Of a DNA stretch of 13,609 nucleotides, positions 1-6,860 are shown piece by piece. Under the pieces are notes generated by a model. It searched no databases. It was not told where the DNA came from and was given only the letters and a program-made list of their open reading frames with translations. Every line of letters starts with the position of its first letter. Position 1 is the first letter of the stretch. Source of the stretch: Candidatus Pelethomonas intestinigallinarum (GTDB lineage Bacteria; Bacillota; Clostridia; Oscillospirales; Oscillospiraceae); NCBI GenBank assembly GCA_018712665.1, contig DVGP01000228.1:1-13609 (forward strand), given 5' to 3'. The position numbers and the translations under genes were made by a program.

Positions 1-19
1 GGTACAATGCCTTGAGAAT

Positions 20-136
<117 letters not shown>

Positions 137-139
137 TCC

Positions 140-170
140 GAGACCAGTCGAAAGACTGGTCTCTTTTTAT
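140..170 (+). terminator. Rho-independent terminator of the rRNA operon
   Basis: A perfect 10-bp stem, GAGACCAGTC (140-149) and GACTGGTCTC (154-163), closes a GAAA tetraloop (150-153) and is followed at once by TTTTTATTTTTG. It sits 4 nt after the 5S helix I, so it should end the rRNA transcript and isolate it from the peptidase gene downstream. Confidence 0.93.
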
Positions 171-178
171 TTTTGCTA

Positions 179-206
179 TTTACATCACTGCCCCATGTGA
201 TAGAAT
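179..206 (+). promoter_or_regulatory. Sigma-A promoter for the M20/S66 peptidase pair
   Basis: A -35 box TTTACA (179-184, 5 of 6 matches to consensus), a 16-bp spacer and a -10 box TAGAAT (201-206, 5 of 6) with an extended TGA just before it (198-200). It lies directly after the rRNA terminator and predicts a leader of about 35 nt before the ATG at 250. No operator or riboswitch is visible in so short a leader. Confidence 0.65.
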
Positions 207-249
207 AATTGACGATATGGTTTCAGCATTTCATAAGGAGGATCTTCTC

Positions 250-1434
250 ATGTTACAGGATGAGCTGCTAAGAGAAGCCAGAAAGCTTTCTGCCAGTTTA
301 GAAGAGATATTCATTGCGATTCACCGCAACCCGGAATTGGGGAACCAGGAGCGGGCTACTTCGTCGCTGGTTCGCCGACAACTGGAGCTGCTGGGCATCG
401 AGGCCGTCCCTATGGCCGGCACCGGCGTTATGGGGGTGATCCGGGGGGCATTGCCGGGGAAATGCCTGGGCTTCCGGGCGGACATGGACGCCCTGCCGAT
501 CCAGGAGGAGACGGGACTGCCCTACGCCTCTCAGAATCCGGGGGTGATGCACGCCTGCGGCCACGACTTCCATGTGGCCGCCCTGCTGGGAGCGGCGGAG
601 CTTCTCCAGCGGCGGCGGGAGACCCTGACCGGGACGGTGAAGCTCTTCTTCCAGCCTGACGAGGAGGGCGACGGCGGCGGGGCGCGGATGATTGCCGAGG
701 GCTGCATGGAGAATCCCCATGTGGACGCGGTCCTCTGCTGCCACGTGGAGAGCGGCATCCCCACGGGGACGGTGTCTTTGTGTGAGGGGCCCATCTGCGC
801 CGCCTCCAACCCCTTTACTCTCACCCTCCGCGGGAAAGGGACCCACGGGGCCAAACCCCACCTGGGCAGCGATGTCATCGTGGCCGGGAGCCAGCTGGTC
901 ACCGCCCTCCAGACCATCGCCAGCCGCCGGACCTCCCCCACGGAGCCGGTGGTGGTGACCATCGGGTCCTTCCAGGCGGGCACTGCCTGCAACGTTCTGC
1001 CGGAGGAGGCCCGTCTGTCCGGTACCCTCCGCACCATGGGCCGGGAGGCCAGGGAGCGGGTGAAGGAGGATTTTCAGTCCATCGTCGCCGGTGTGTCCGC
1101 CGCCATGGGAGTTGAGGCGGATCTGGAACTGGTAGAGGGCTACCCCTGCTGTGACAACGACCCGGCCATGACAGCGCTGGTCCGCCGCTCCGCGGCGGCG
1201 CTGCTGGGGGAGGAAAATGTGCTGCAGCTGCGGGAGCCCTCCCTGGGGGCCGACGACTTCGGCTGCTTCAGCGAACTTGTCCCCGGCTGCTACTACTATG
1301 TGGGGGTGGGCAGCGAGGAGAAGGGGTTCACCAGTCCCAACCACAACCCCCATTTTGCCGTGGATCCGGCGGCTTTGCCCATCGCCGCGGCCCTCCACGC
1401 CCGGACAGCTCTGGATTTCCTGGGCTGCATTTGA
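250..1434 (+). CDS. M20 family metallo-amidohydrolase (N-acyl-amino acid / hippurate hydrolase type)
   Basis: A 394-residue cytosolic enzyme with no signal peptide. Members of the M20D group remove an acyl or amino-acyl group from amino acids or small peptides using a di-metal centre. Visible motifs are GFRADMDALPI (74-84), the HACGHD box (101-106, with metal ligands C103 and H105), QPDEEG (135-140, ligand/catalytic pair E138-E139), H165 in CCHVES and H365 in NHNPHF near the C-terminus. The lid/dimerisation domain lies between, around 185-300 (RGKGTHGAKPH at 194-204). The length is typical. The start at 250 has AAGGAGG 8 nt upstream (235-241). The reading frame stays open back to 22, but that part covers the 5S gene and is not coding. 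It is followed 15 nt later by the S66 peptidase and probably cotranscribed. The exact substrate cannot be read from the sequence; hippurate hydrolase, acetyl-diaminopimelate deacetylase or an aminobenzoyl-glutamate hydrolase are all possible. Confidence 0.9.
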   Translation: MLQDELLREARKLSASLEEIFIAIHRNPELGNQERATSSLVRRQLELLGIEAVPMAGTGVMGVIRGALPGKCLGFRADMDALPIQEETGLPYASQNPGVMHACGHDFHVAALLGAAELLQRRRETLTGTVKLFFQPDEEGDGGGARMIAEGCMENPHVDAVLCCHVESGIPTGTVSLCEGPICAASNPFTLTLRGKGTHGAKPHLGSDVIVAGSQLVTALQTIASRRTSPTEPVVVTIGSFQAGTACNVLPEEARLSGTLRTMGREARERVKEDFQSIVAGVSAAMGVEADLELVEGYPCCDNDPAMTALVRRSAAALLGEENVLQLREPSLGADDFGCFSELVPGCYYYVGVGSEEKGFTSPNHNPHFAVDPAALPIAAALHARTALDFLGCI

Positions 1435-1449
1435 AAGGAGCGTTTTATT

Positions 1450-2379
1450 ATGGTATTTCCGCCCAGTGTAAAGCCGGGGGACACGGTGATGCTGGTATCT
1501 CCCTCCTCGCCGCTGGTGAAGGACCAGCCGGTGGAGGAGCTTGCCCAGCTGGTGGAGACATTGGGGTTCCGGGTGCGGGTCGGCGCGTCCTGCCACTCCA
1601 GCACCGCCAGGGGCTACGCCGCCGCGCCGCCGGAGGTCCGGGCGGCTGACATCCATACAGGCTTCGCTGACCCGTCGGTCCGGGCCGTCTGGTGCACCCG
1701 GGGCGGCAGTACCGCCTGGCAGCTCCTGCCGCTGCTGGACTATGATCTGATCCGAGCTAACCCCAAGCCCCTCATCGGCTTCAGCGACGTCACCACCCTC
1801 CACCTGGCCGTCGGCCAGCGCTGCGGCCTGGTGACCTACCACGGCCCCACCGCCAACCGCGTCTTTGGTTGGGGGGAGGGGGACGGCTTCTCCTGGCCCA
1901 GCCTATGCCGGGCCCTGGGGGAGTGGGAGGAGCTGGCGGTGGAGAACCCGCCGGGGGAGCCCATCGTCGCTCTCCGGCCTGGACAGGCGGAGGGGCGTCT
2001 GACCGGAGGCAATCTTTCCCTTGTGGCAGCCTCCCTGGGGACCCCCTGGCAGATCGACGCCCGGGACAAGATCCTCTTCCTGGAGGATGTGGGCGAGAGG
2101 GTCTACGCCCTGGAGCGGATGCTCTGCCAGCTCCGCTATGCCGGCGTTTTTGACCAGGCCGCCGGGGTGGTCCTGGGGGACTTCACCAGGTGCCGCAACA
2201 GCTACCGGGAGGACTACGGCCCCGGTGAGCTGGTCCGGGACTTTTTTGGGGACTACCCCAAGCCGATACTCTCAAACGTTCGCTCCGCCCATGTCTCCCC
2301 CATGGTCACCCTGCCCATGGGGGCCTGGTGCCGGGTAGACGGAGAGAAAGGGACAATGGTGTGCTGCCGGCAGATGTAG
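1450..2379 (+). CDS. LD-carboxypeptidase, peptidase family S66
   Basis: A 309-residue serine peptidase. S66 enzymes cut the bond between an L- and a D-amino acid, classically removing the terminal D-Ala from murein tetrapeptides in cell-wall recycling; relatives (MccF) inactivate the antibiotic microcin C. The Ser-Glu-His triad is visible: S112 in IGFSDVT (109-115), E212 in LFLEDVGE (209-216) and H281 in SAHVSPMVTLP (279-289). The RGGS (84-87) and GGNLSLV (186-192) segments also match the family. There is no signal peptide, so it is cytosolic, as expected for recycling. The ATG has AAAGGAG 9 nt upstream, and that site overlaps the TGA of the preceding M20 gene, so the pair reads as one operon with coupled translation. 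The LdcA role is more likely than MccF, because no microcin or resistance genes surround it, but I cannot separate the two from sequence alone. Confidence 0.9.
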   Translation: MVFPPSVKPGDTVMLVSPSSPLVKDQPVEELAQLVETLGFRVRVGASCHSSTARGYAAAPPEVRAADIHTGFADPSVRAVWCTRGGSTAWQLLPLLDYDLIRANPKPLIGFSDVTTLHLAVGQRCGLVTYHGPTANRVFGWGEGDGFSWPSLCRALGEWEELAVENPPGEPIVALRPGQAEGRLTGGNLSLVAASLGTPWQIDARDKILFLEDVGERVYALERMLCQLRYAGVFDQAAGVVLGDFTRCRNSYREDYGPGELVRDFFGDYPKPILSNVRSAHVSPMVTLPMGAWCRVDGEKGTMVCCRQM

Positions 2380-2405
2380 GAAATTCTCCATTTTACCATT
2401 TTGTA

Positions 2406-2435
2406 ACGACAATTTTATACAAATCGTGCTATCAT
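2406..2435 (+). promoter_or_regulatory. Probable extended -10 promoter of the membrane protein gene
   Basis: In the AT-rich gap after the S66 gene, TATCAT (2430-2435) is preceded by TGC (2427-2429), giving an extended -10. ACGACA (2406-2411, 4 of 6) sits 18 bp upstream as a weak -35. The predicted leader is about 90 nt. I see no stem with a T-tract between 2380 and 2530, so some read-through from the peptidase operon is possible. Confidence 0.4.
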
Positions 2436-2530
2436 AAAATCAGCAAAGCCACTTTGACCCCCAGATAGGGAAACAGCATACAGACAAGGCGAAGCAAGGG
2501 CAGACGGACATAGAGAAAGGAGAATTCCCT

Positions 2531-3304
2531 ATGGAGAGAAGCAATCTTGGCAAGGGCCTGCGCCTGTACTTCCTGGGACAGGTGTTTGCTCTGATCAGCA
2601 TAGAGGGCATGACGCTGGCCCTCATCCCCCTGATGGCGGCGGTGATGAACTCCGCTTTCCAGCTGGAGCGTCAGTGGACCGTGTACATGCCGTACGGAGC
2701 CAAGGAGATGGAGGCGATGACACTGTCCCCGGACGTATTGGTGCCCTATGCGCTGCTAACGCTGCTGCTGGGCATCGTCATGCTGGTGTGCGACATCGTG
2801 AGCCTGGTGGCGCTGGTGAAGCTGCGGCGGGAGCATCCCCTGTACCGCCGTGCCCTGTTTCTGACGCTTGTGGCGGCGGGAGTTCAGATTCTCACCGCTC
2901 TGCTCCAGTGGGAGGGGATTTTTGTGTCCGCGGCCTGGCTGGCCATAGCGTGTGCCGCAACAGTATTTTTCCTTCAGGGAACCAACGATATCCTGATCCA
3001 GCGGACAGGGGAGCTGGAAGCGCGGTACAACACGCTGGCTCTCCGGGGCCGGGTGGTCCCGTGGATCTATGTGATCTGCACGGTCTTGACGTGGCTGCTG
3101 GCCTGGGGTGTGGAGAGCTACACCATGGCCGCGCCGGCGGTGACCTGGCAGACAGGCTTCATGTGGGCCTATGTGGTTCTCGGTATCATCTTGGGAGTGG
3201 CGGCGGCTCTGCCCTGCCTGATTTATCTGTGGAAGGCCAGCCGAGCCCTGACAGATCTGTACCCCGGGAGAAACGGGATGCGGCCCATTCCCTGGGAGGG
3301 ATGA
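2531..3304 (+). CDS. Six-helix integral membrane protein of unknown function
   Basis: A 257-residue protein that I do not recognise. Hydrophobic stretches suggest six membrane helices at about 11-40, 70-97, 107-127, 129-149, 174-194 and 208-234. A polar extracellular or cytosolic loop (41-69, ERQWTVYMPYGAKEMEAM) separates helices 1 and 2. A basic segment RTGELEARYNTLALRGR (158-174) lies between helices 4 and 5, and a short basic tail follows helix 6. There is no ATP-binding, kinase or transporter signature, and no cysteine or histidine cluster. The ATG has AAAGGAG (2516-2522) 8 nt upstream. The gene appears to stand alone with its own promoter: the next gene is 348 bp away behind a mobile-element remnant. 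Base composition matches its neighbours. That it is translated is well supported; its job is not. Confidence 0.8.
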   Translation: MERSNLGKGLRLYFLGQVFALISIEGMTLALIPLMAAVMNSAFQLERQWTVYMPYGAKEMEAMTLSPDVLVPYALLTLLLGIVMLVCDIVSLVALVKLRREHPLYRRALFLTLVAAGVQILTALLQWEGIFVSAAWLAIACAATVFFLQGTNDILIQRTGELEARYNTLALRGRVVPWIYVICTVLTWLLAWGVESYTMAAPAVTWQTGFMWAYVVLGIILGVAAALPCLIYLWKASRALTDLYPGRNGMRPIPWEG

Positions 3305-3345
3305 TCTTCTAAATCCCGCAAAGGTTTTCTACTTTGAGAACTTGC

Positions 3346-3510
3346 TAGGCCTTGTTTGAAATTTGAAAATGTGACCAATGGCGAGGAATTTTTTCGCCAG
3401 GCAAGGCGATTTGACGCCGCGATACTTTGTGTATCGCAAGGAGAATCAACGACGCATGGCGGAAAAAGGCCCGGCATTTGGGCATGTTGACATTTTTCAA
3501 ACAAGGCCTA
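3346..3510. mobile_element. MITE-like non-autonomous element with 16-nt inverted ends
   Basis: A 165-bp AT-mixed element bounded by perfect inverted repeats, TAGGCCTTGTTTGAAA (3346-3361) and TTTCAAACAAGGCCTA (3495-3510). The outermost TA at both ends is consistent with a duplicated TA target, as made by IS630/mariner-type transposases, leaving 14-nt ends starting GGCCTTG. In the left arm TTTGAAA is tandemly doubled (3355-3361 and 3362-3368). The inside holds small hairpins: GCGATAC/GTATCGC (3419-3425 and 3431-3437) and TGGCGA/TCGCCA (3379-3384 and 3394-3399). It encodes no transposase, and the short open frames across it look spurious. The inverted ends are seen directly; mobility is inferred, and no second copy lies in this window. 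Confidence 0.6.
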
Positions 3511-3532
3511 AAAGCTTAAGAATTATTATAAG

Positions 3533-3650
3533 GCGGGATGGCACGCTGCGCGGGCCATCCCGCGTGTTGCGTGGGCGGGATTTGTGTGAAATCCCTTTTG
3601 GTGAAATCAGGGCCAAATCCGGTCTTGACAAAAATTTTAGGGGAGGACCG
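3533..3650 (+). promoter_or_regulatory. Hairpin-rich leader of the alpha/beta hydrolase gene
   Basis: The 142 bases between the mobile element and the hydrolase start hold several stems. Hairpin A is GCGGGATGGC (3533-3542) with GCCATCCCGC (3554-3563), 10 bp perfect. Hairpin B is GGGATTT (3577-3583) with AAATCCC (3589-3595), followed by TTTTG, like a weak terminator. Alternatives compete: GGATTTG (3578-3584) can instead pair with CAAATCC (3614-3620), and GCGGGAT occurs again at 3575-3581, so the 3' arm of A could pair downstream. CGGTC (3620-3624) can pair with GACCG (3646-3650), enclosing the AGGGGAGG ribosome binding site (3639-3646). No convincing promoter is visible; TATTAT (3524-3529) is a possible -10 without a good -35. 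It does not match a riboswitch class I know. Confidence 0.35.
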
Positions 3651-3652
3651 CT

Positions 3653-4474
3653 ATGGCGAAATATATCAGCACCGAGCCGCTGCCCGTGGGTGTGAGCGAG
3701 GCAGAATTTCAGTGTGAGCGGGATGGCCTGACCATCCGGGGCACGGAGTACAGAAGGGCGGGAGAGAGGCTGCCCATCGCCGTGGTCAGCCACGGCATCC
3801 GGGCCTGGCAGGCCACCGTCCGGCACTACGCCGTGGCTCTGGCGGAGATGGGGTACGCTGCCTACACCTTCGACTTCTGCGGCGGCTGCGCCCCGGGGAA
3901 AGGGAGGAGCGACGGCGATTCCACCGATATGTCCGTGCTGACGGAGGTGGAGGACCTACTGCGGGTCATCGCCTGCGCCAAGTCCCGGCCCTACACGGAC
4001 CCCTCCCGCGTCCTGCTGATGGGGTGCAGCCAGGGAGGCTTCGTGTCCGCCATCACGGCGGCCCGGCTGGGGGAGGAGGTCGAAGCGCTGATCCTGCTCT
4101 ACCCCGCTCTGTGCATCCCTGACGATCTGCGGGCAGGGCGGCTGCTGGAGGGGACCTTTGACCTCGTCAACCTTCCGGAGACCATCCCCTGCGGCCCCTT
4201 CCTCCTGGGGCGGCGCTATGTGGAGGACATGGCGGGGGTCGACGCCTTCCAGCTGATCCGGGGCTTCCCGGGGGACGTGCTGCTCGTCCACGGGGACGCG
4301 GACCGCGCGGTGGACCTGTCCTACAGCCAGCGGGCGTACCAGCTCTACCGGGAACGGAGCGCCGGGACGGGAGGGTCCAGGACCCGGCTGGAGGTCATGG
4401 TCGGCGGCGGTCACGGCTTCACGGAGGCGGAGAGCCGAGAGGTGATCCGGTACATGCGGGAGTTCCTCGCCTGA
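3653..4474 (+). CDS. Alpha/beta hydrolase (cinnamoyl/feruloyl-esterase-like serine hydrolase)
   Basis: A 273-residue single-domain cytosolic hydrolase of ordinary length. The triad is visible: S126 in the nucleophile elbow GCSQGG (124-129), D217 in HGDADRAV (213-220) and H254 in GGGHGF (251-256). SHG (46-48) is the probable oxyanion-hole loop. The segment YTFDFCGGCAPGKGRSDGDS (71-90) followed by TDMSVLTEVEDL (91-102) is the pattern of the Lactobacillus cinnamoyl-esterase group, which cleave ester-linked hydroxycinnamates and short acyl esters. That makes a dietary-ester or small-ester substrate plausible but unproven; a general carboxylesterase or peptidase-like relative is the alternative. 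AGGGGAGG lies 6 nt before the ATG. The gene is monocistronic: a hairpin-rich leader precedes it and the convergent serA terminator follows it. Confidence 0.88.
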   Translation: MAKYISTEPLPVGVSEAEFQCERDGLTIRGTEYRRAGERLPIAVVSHGIRAWQATVRHYAVALAEMGYAAYTFDFCGGCAPGKGRSDGDSTDMSVLTEVEDLLRVIACAKSRPYTDPSRVLLMGCSQGGFVSAITAARLGEEVEALILLYPALCIPDDLRAGRLLEGTFDLVNLPETIPCGPFLLGRRYVEDMAGVDAFQLIRGFPGDVLLVHGDADRAVDLSYSQRAYQLYRERSAGTGGSRTRLEVMVGGGHGFTEAESREVIRYMREFLA

Positions 4475-4489
4475 CGGCCTGTTCCCATC

Positions 4490-4534
4490 AGCCTGAAAAA
4501 GAAAGGCCGTGCGGACCAATGGGTCCGCACGGCC
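4490..4534 (-). terminator. Terminator of serA, shared with the convergent hydrolase gene
   Basis: A perfect 13-bp GC-rich stem, GGCCGTGCGGACC (4505-4517) and GGTCCGCACGGCC (4522-4534), with a 4-nt loop. Read on the minus strand it is followed by TTTCTTTTTC, a good U-tract, so it should end the serC-serA transcript. Read on the plus strand only TTGTG follows, so it is a weaker stop for the hydrolase gene that ends at 4474. Confidence 0.85.
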
Positions 4535-4564
4535 TTGTGCGTCAAGGGATATAAGTACTTGTCC

Positions 4565-5476
4565 TTACTTTCCGAAGCTCTCGATGATGTCCACGATCTC
4601 CATGCCGATGCGCTGCTGGGCCTCCTTGGTGGCGGCGCCGATGTGGGGGGTGCAGGAGACGTTGGGGTGGTTGATGAGCGCGGCGTTGGCGGGGGGCTCC
4701 ACGGCGTAGACGTCCAGGCCGGCGGCCCGGATCTTGCCGGAGTTCAGGGCCTCCAGCAGGTCGTCCTCGTTGACGTTGTCGCCCCGGCTGGTGTTGATGA
4801 ACACCACGCCGTCCTTCATCTTGTCGATGTTCTCCTTGCAGATCAGCTTCACGCCGTTGAGGGAGGGGGTGTGGAGGGAGATGAAGTCGGCCTGGGCGAA
4901 GAGCTCGTCCAGCTCCACGTACTTCATGCCCATCTCCTCCTCGATGCCGGGGACGTGGTAGATGTCCTGGGCGATGACGTTCATGCCGATGCCCTTGGCC
5001 ATGCGGCCCAGGGCCTGGCCGATGCGGCCGAAGCCGATGATGCCCAGGGTCTTGCCGCTCAGCTCGAAGCCCTTGCCGTAGGCCTTCTTCTCCCACTTGC
5101 CCTCGCGCATGGTGTGGCCCGCCACGGACAGGAACCGGGCGCAGGAGAACATGTGGCCCATGGCCAGCTCCGCCACGGAGTTAGAGGAGGCGCGGGGGGT
5201 GTTCTTCACGGTGATGCCGTTTTCCTCGGCGTACTTCACGTCGATGTTGTCCACGCCCACGCCGCCGCGGATGATGAGCTTCAGCTTGCCGCCCTTGGCC
5301 TCGTCGATGTGGTTGGCACGGACCTTGGTGGCCGAGCGGACCACCACCGCGTCAAACTCCCGCAGCGCCGCGCCCAGCTCCTCCGGGGCGTAGAACTGCT
5401 CCACTACCTCGTGGCCATTGGCCTTCAGCTTCTCCAGAGCGGACTTGTCCATCCCGTCAGTCACTAAAATTCTCAT
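4565..5476 (-). CDS. serA: D-3-phosphoglycerate dehydrogenase, short form without ACT domain
   Basis: A 303-residue NAD-dependent D-2-hydroxyacid dehydrogenase. With serC beside it, the likely reaction is 3-phosphoglycerate to 3-phosphohydroxypyruvate, the first step of serine synthesis. The N-terminal substrate domain covers about 1-98 and 275-303. The Rossmann domain has GFGRIG (148-153) and D171, an acidic residue ending beta-2 that favours NAD over NADP. The catalytic trio is R231 (NTSRGD, 228-233), E260 (VEPP, 259-262) and H278 (TPHIGA, 276-281). The ACT regulatory domain of longer SerA proteins is absent, so serine feedback through ACT is not expected. The start is chosen at 5476 because GAGGAGA (5485-5491) lies 8 nt upstream; the frame runs 7 codons further back without a ribosome binding site. 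A related 2-hydroxyacid dehydrogenase is possible from sequence alone, but the neighbour makes SerA the better call. Confidence 0.92.
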   Translation of the reverse strand: MRILVTDGMDKSALEKLKANGHEVVEQFYAPEELGAALREFDAVVVRSATKVRANHIDEAKGGKLKLIIRGGVGVDNIDVKYAEENGITVKNTPRASSNSVAELAMGHMFSCARFLSVAGHTMREGKWEKKAYGKGFELSGKTLGIIGFGRIGQALGRMAKGIGMNVIAQDIYHVPGIEEEMGMKYVELDELFAQADFISLHTPSLNGVKLICKENIDKMKDGVVFINTSRGDNVNEDDLLEALNSGKIRAAGLDVYAVEPPANAALINHPNVSCTPHIGAATKEAQQRIGMEIVDIIESFGK

Positions 5477-5506
5477 GGATATCGTCTCCTCAATCAAACG
5501 GTATTC

Positions 5507-5675
5507 ATACTTTTTCTTGAAAGAAAAAGTATCAAAAAGAACTTTTGACGCGAAATTTCATTTCGCTTGTGTTTTATTTGTACGGAGCAGGTCAAAAAGA
5601 GAGAACCTCAGCGAAACGGAGTTTCGCTGTAAAGTTTTTCTTTTGATTCTTTTCTTTGTTCACAAAGAAAAGAAT
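5507..5675. repeat. Nested-palindrome inverted repeat between serC and serA
   Basis: A 169-bp AT-rich element fills most of the 212-bp serC-serA gap. Its left end is a hairpin of two 12-nt arms (5507-5518 and 5521-5532), then ATCAAAAAGAA, then a GCGAAAT/ATTTCGC hairpin (5550-5556 and 5560-5566). Its right end is the same arrangement inverted: a CAGCGAAAC/GTTTCGCTG hairpin (5609-5617 and 5621-5629), a TTTTTCTTTTGAT linker, and a hairpin of two 14-nt arms (5646-5659 and 5662-5675). Reverse-complementing the right half gives a sequence alignable to the left half with small gaps. None of the stems is followed by a U-tract on the minus strand, so it does not look like a normal terminator. It could be a MITE-like insertion, or act on mRNA stability between the two genes. 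Confidence 0.6.
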
Positions 5676-5688
5676 GCAGACCGTTTGC

Positions 5689-6777
5689 TCAGGAGTTCTC
5701 GGCCTCGAACTTCTTGAGGAACTCCACCAGGGCCTCCACGCCCTCCTTGGGCATGGCGTTATAGACGCTGGCACGGAGGCCGCCCACGCTCTTGTGGCCC
5801 TTCAGGTTGTCGTAGCCGGCGGCCTTGGTGGCGGCCACTACCTTGGCGTCCAGCTCGGCGCTCTCGGTGACGAAGGGGATGTTCATGAGGGAGCGGAACT
5901 CCTTGTCCACGGTGCCCTTGAACATCTTGGAGCTGTCCAGGAAGTCGTACATGACCTTGGCCTTGTCGATGTTGATCTTCTCCATGGCCTCCAGGCCGCC
6001 CAGGCTCTTGAGGTACTTGAACACCTTGCCGCAGCAGTAGATGGCCCAGCAGTTGGGGGTGTTGTACATGGAGCCGTTGTCGGCGTGGGTCTTGTAGCTG
6101 CAGTAGATGGGGACCTTCGGGTCCAGATCCTCCCGGATCAGGTCCTCACGGATGATGACGATGACCATGCCGGCGGGTCCCACGTTCTTCTGCACGCCGG
6201 CGTAGATCAGGCCGTAGTCGGAGACGTTGCAGGGCCTGGACAGGAACATGGAGCTCTGGTCGCTGACCAGAACGTGGCCCTTGGTGTTGGGCAGCTTGGG
6301 CCAGGTCACGCCGTGGATGGTCTCGTTCTCACAGATGTACACATAGTCGGCGTTCTCGGGGATGTCCAGATCGTCGCAGTTGGGGATGTAGCTGTAGTTG
6401 CGGTCCTTGCTGCTGGCCACCACGTGGACGTCGCCGTACTTCTTCGCCTCGGCGATGGCCTTCTTGGACCAGGCGCCGGTCTCCACATAGCAGGCCACAC
6501 CGTTCTTCATCAGGTTCATGGGCACCATGGCGAACTGCAGTGTGGCGCCGCCCTGGATGAAGAGCACCTTGTAGTTGTCGGGGATGTTCATCAGGTCCCG
6601 CAGGTCCTGCTCCGCCTCGTCGATGATCTGCTGATAGACCTTGGAGCGGTGGCTCATCTCCATCACGCACATCCCGGAGCCCCGGTAGTTCATCATCTCG
6701 TCCCGGATCTCCTCCAAAACCGGTTCGGGCATGGTGGCGGGGCCTGCGGAAAAGTTGTATACGCGGCCGTACTTCAT
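5689..6777 (-). CDS. serC: Phosphoserine aminotransferase
   Basis: A 362-residue pyridoxal-phosphate enzyme that moves an amino group from glutamate to 3-phosphohydroxypyruvate, giving phosphoserine; it can also serve pyridoxal phosphate synthesis. The N-terminus YNFSAGPATMPEPVLEE (7-23) is the SerC signature. GMCVMEMSHRS (35-45) and QGGAT (75-79) line the phosphate site, and the PLP lysine is K197 in YAGVQKNVGPAG (192-203). C-terminal RASVYNAMP (335-343) supplies the conserved substrate-binding Arg. Length is typical. The start at 6777 has AGGAGG (6785-6790) 7 nt upstream; six more codons are open upstream but lack a site. serA follows 212 bp downstream on the same strand behind a palindromic repeat, so the two steps are probably cotranscribed from the promoter at 6832-6860. 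Confidence 0.95.
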   Translation of the reverse strand: MKYGRVYNFSAGPATMPEPVLEEIRDEMMNYRGSGMCVMEMSHRSKVYQQIIDEAEQDLRDLMNIPDNYKVLFIQGGATLQFAMVPMNLMKNGVACYVETGAWSKKAIAEAKKYGDVHVVASSKDRNYSYIPNCDDLDIPENADYVYICENETIHGVTWPKLPNTKGHVLVSDQSSMFLSRPCNVSDYGLIYAGVQKNVGPAGMVIVIIREDLIREDLDPKVPIYCSYKTHADNGSMYNTPNCWAIYCCGKVFKYLKSLGGLEAMEKINIDKAKVMYDFLDSSKMFKGTVDKEFRSLMNIPFVTESAELDAKVVAATKAAGYDNLKGHKSVGGLRASVYNAMPKEGVEALVEFLKKFEAENS

Positions 6778-6831
6778 CGTTTTTCCTCCTGTCATAACAT
6801 TGTGGTAGAAAAGAATCGCTTAGACATGCTT

Positions 6832-6860
6832 AGTATAGTACAGATCCTGGCAAGAATCAA
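6832..6860 (-). promoter_or_regulatory. Sigma-A promoter of serC-serA
   Basis: On the minus strand TTGATT (6855-6860, 4 of 6) and TATACT (6832-6837, 5 of 6) are separated by exactly 17 bp. Transcription would start near 6825, giving a leader of about 50 nt, too short for a T-box or serine-sensing attenuator. Between this site and the end of rpoD at 6936 the DNA is very AT-rich and holds no GC-rich terminator stem, so read-through from rpoD is possible. Confidence 0.7.

Noticed and set aside
298..1842. A 514-codon open frame on the minus strand across the two peptidase genes
   Set aside because: It spans the boundary of two well-motifed genes and has no ribosome binding site or domain; an antisense shadow.
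3487..3492. TTGACA inside the right end of the MITE-like element as an outward promoter
   Set aside because: The base run 17 bp downstream is AAAAGC, and the nearest -10-like TATTAT is 31 bp away.
3625..3630. A perfect TTGACA near the hydrolase start as a promoter -35 box
   Set aside because: It is only 22 bases before the ATG and has no -10 at the required spacing; the sequence there is the ribosome binding site.
3378..3695. Short frames across the 3346-3510 repeat (plus and minus strands)
   Set aside because: They run through the inverted repeats and hairpins, lack ribosome binding sites and look like no known protein; likely chance frames in a repeat.
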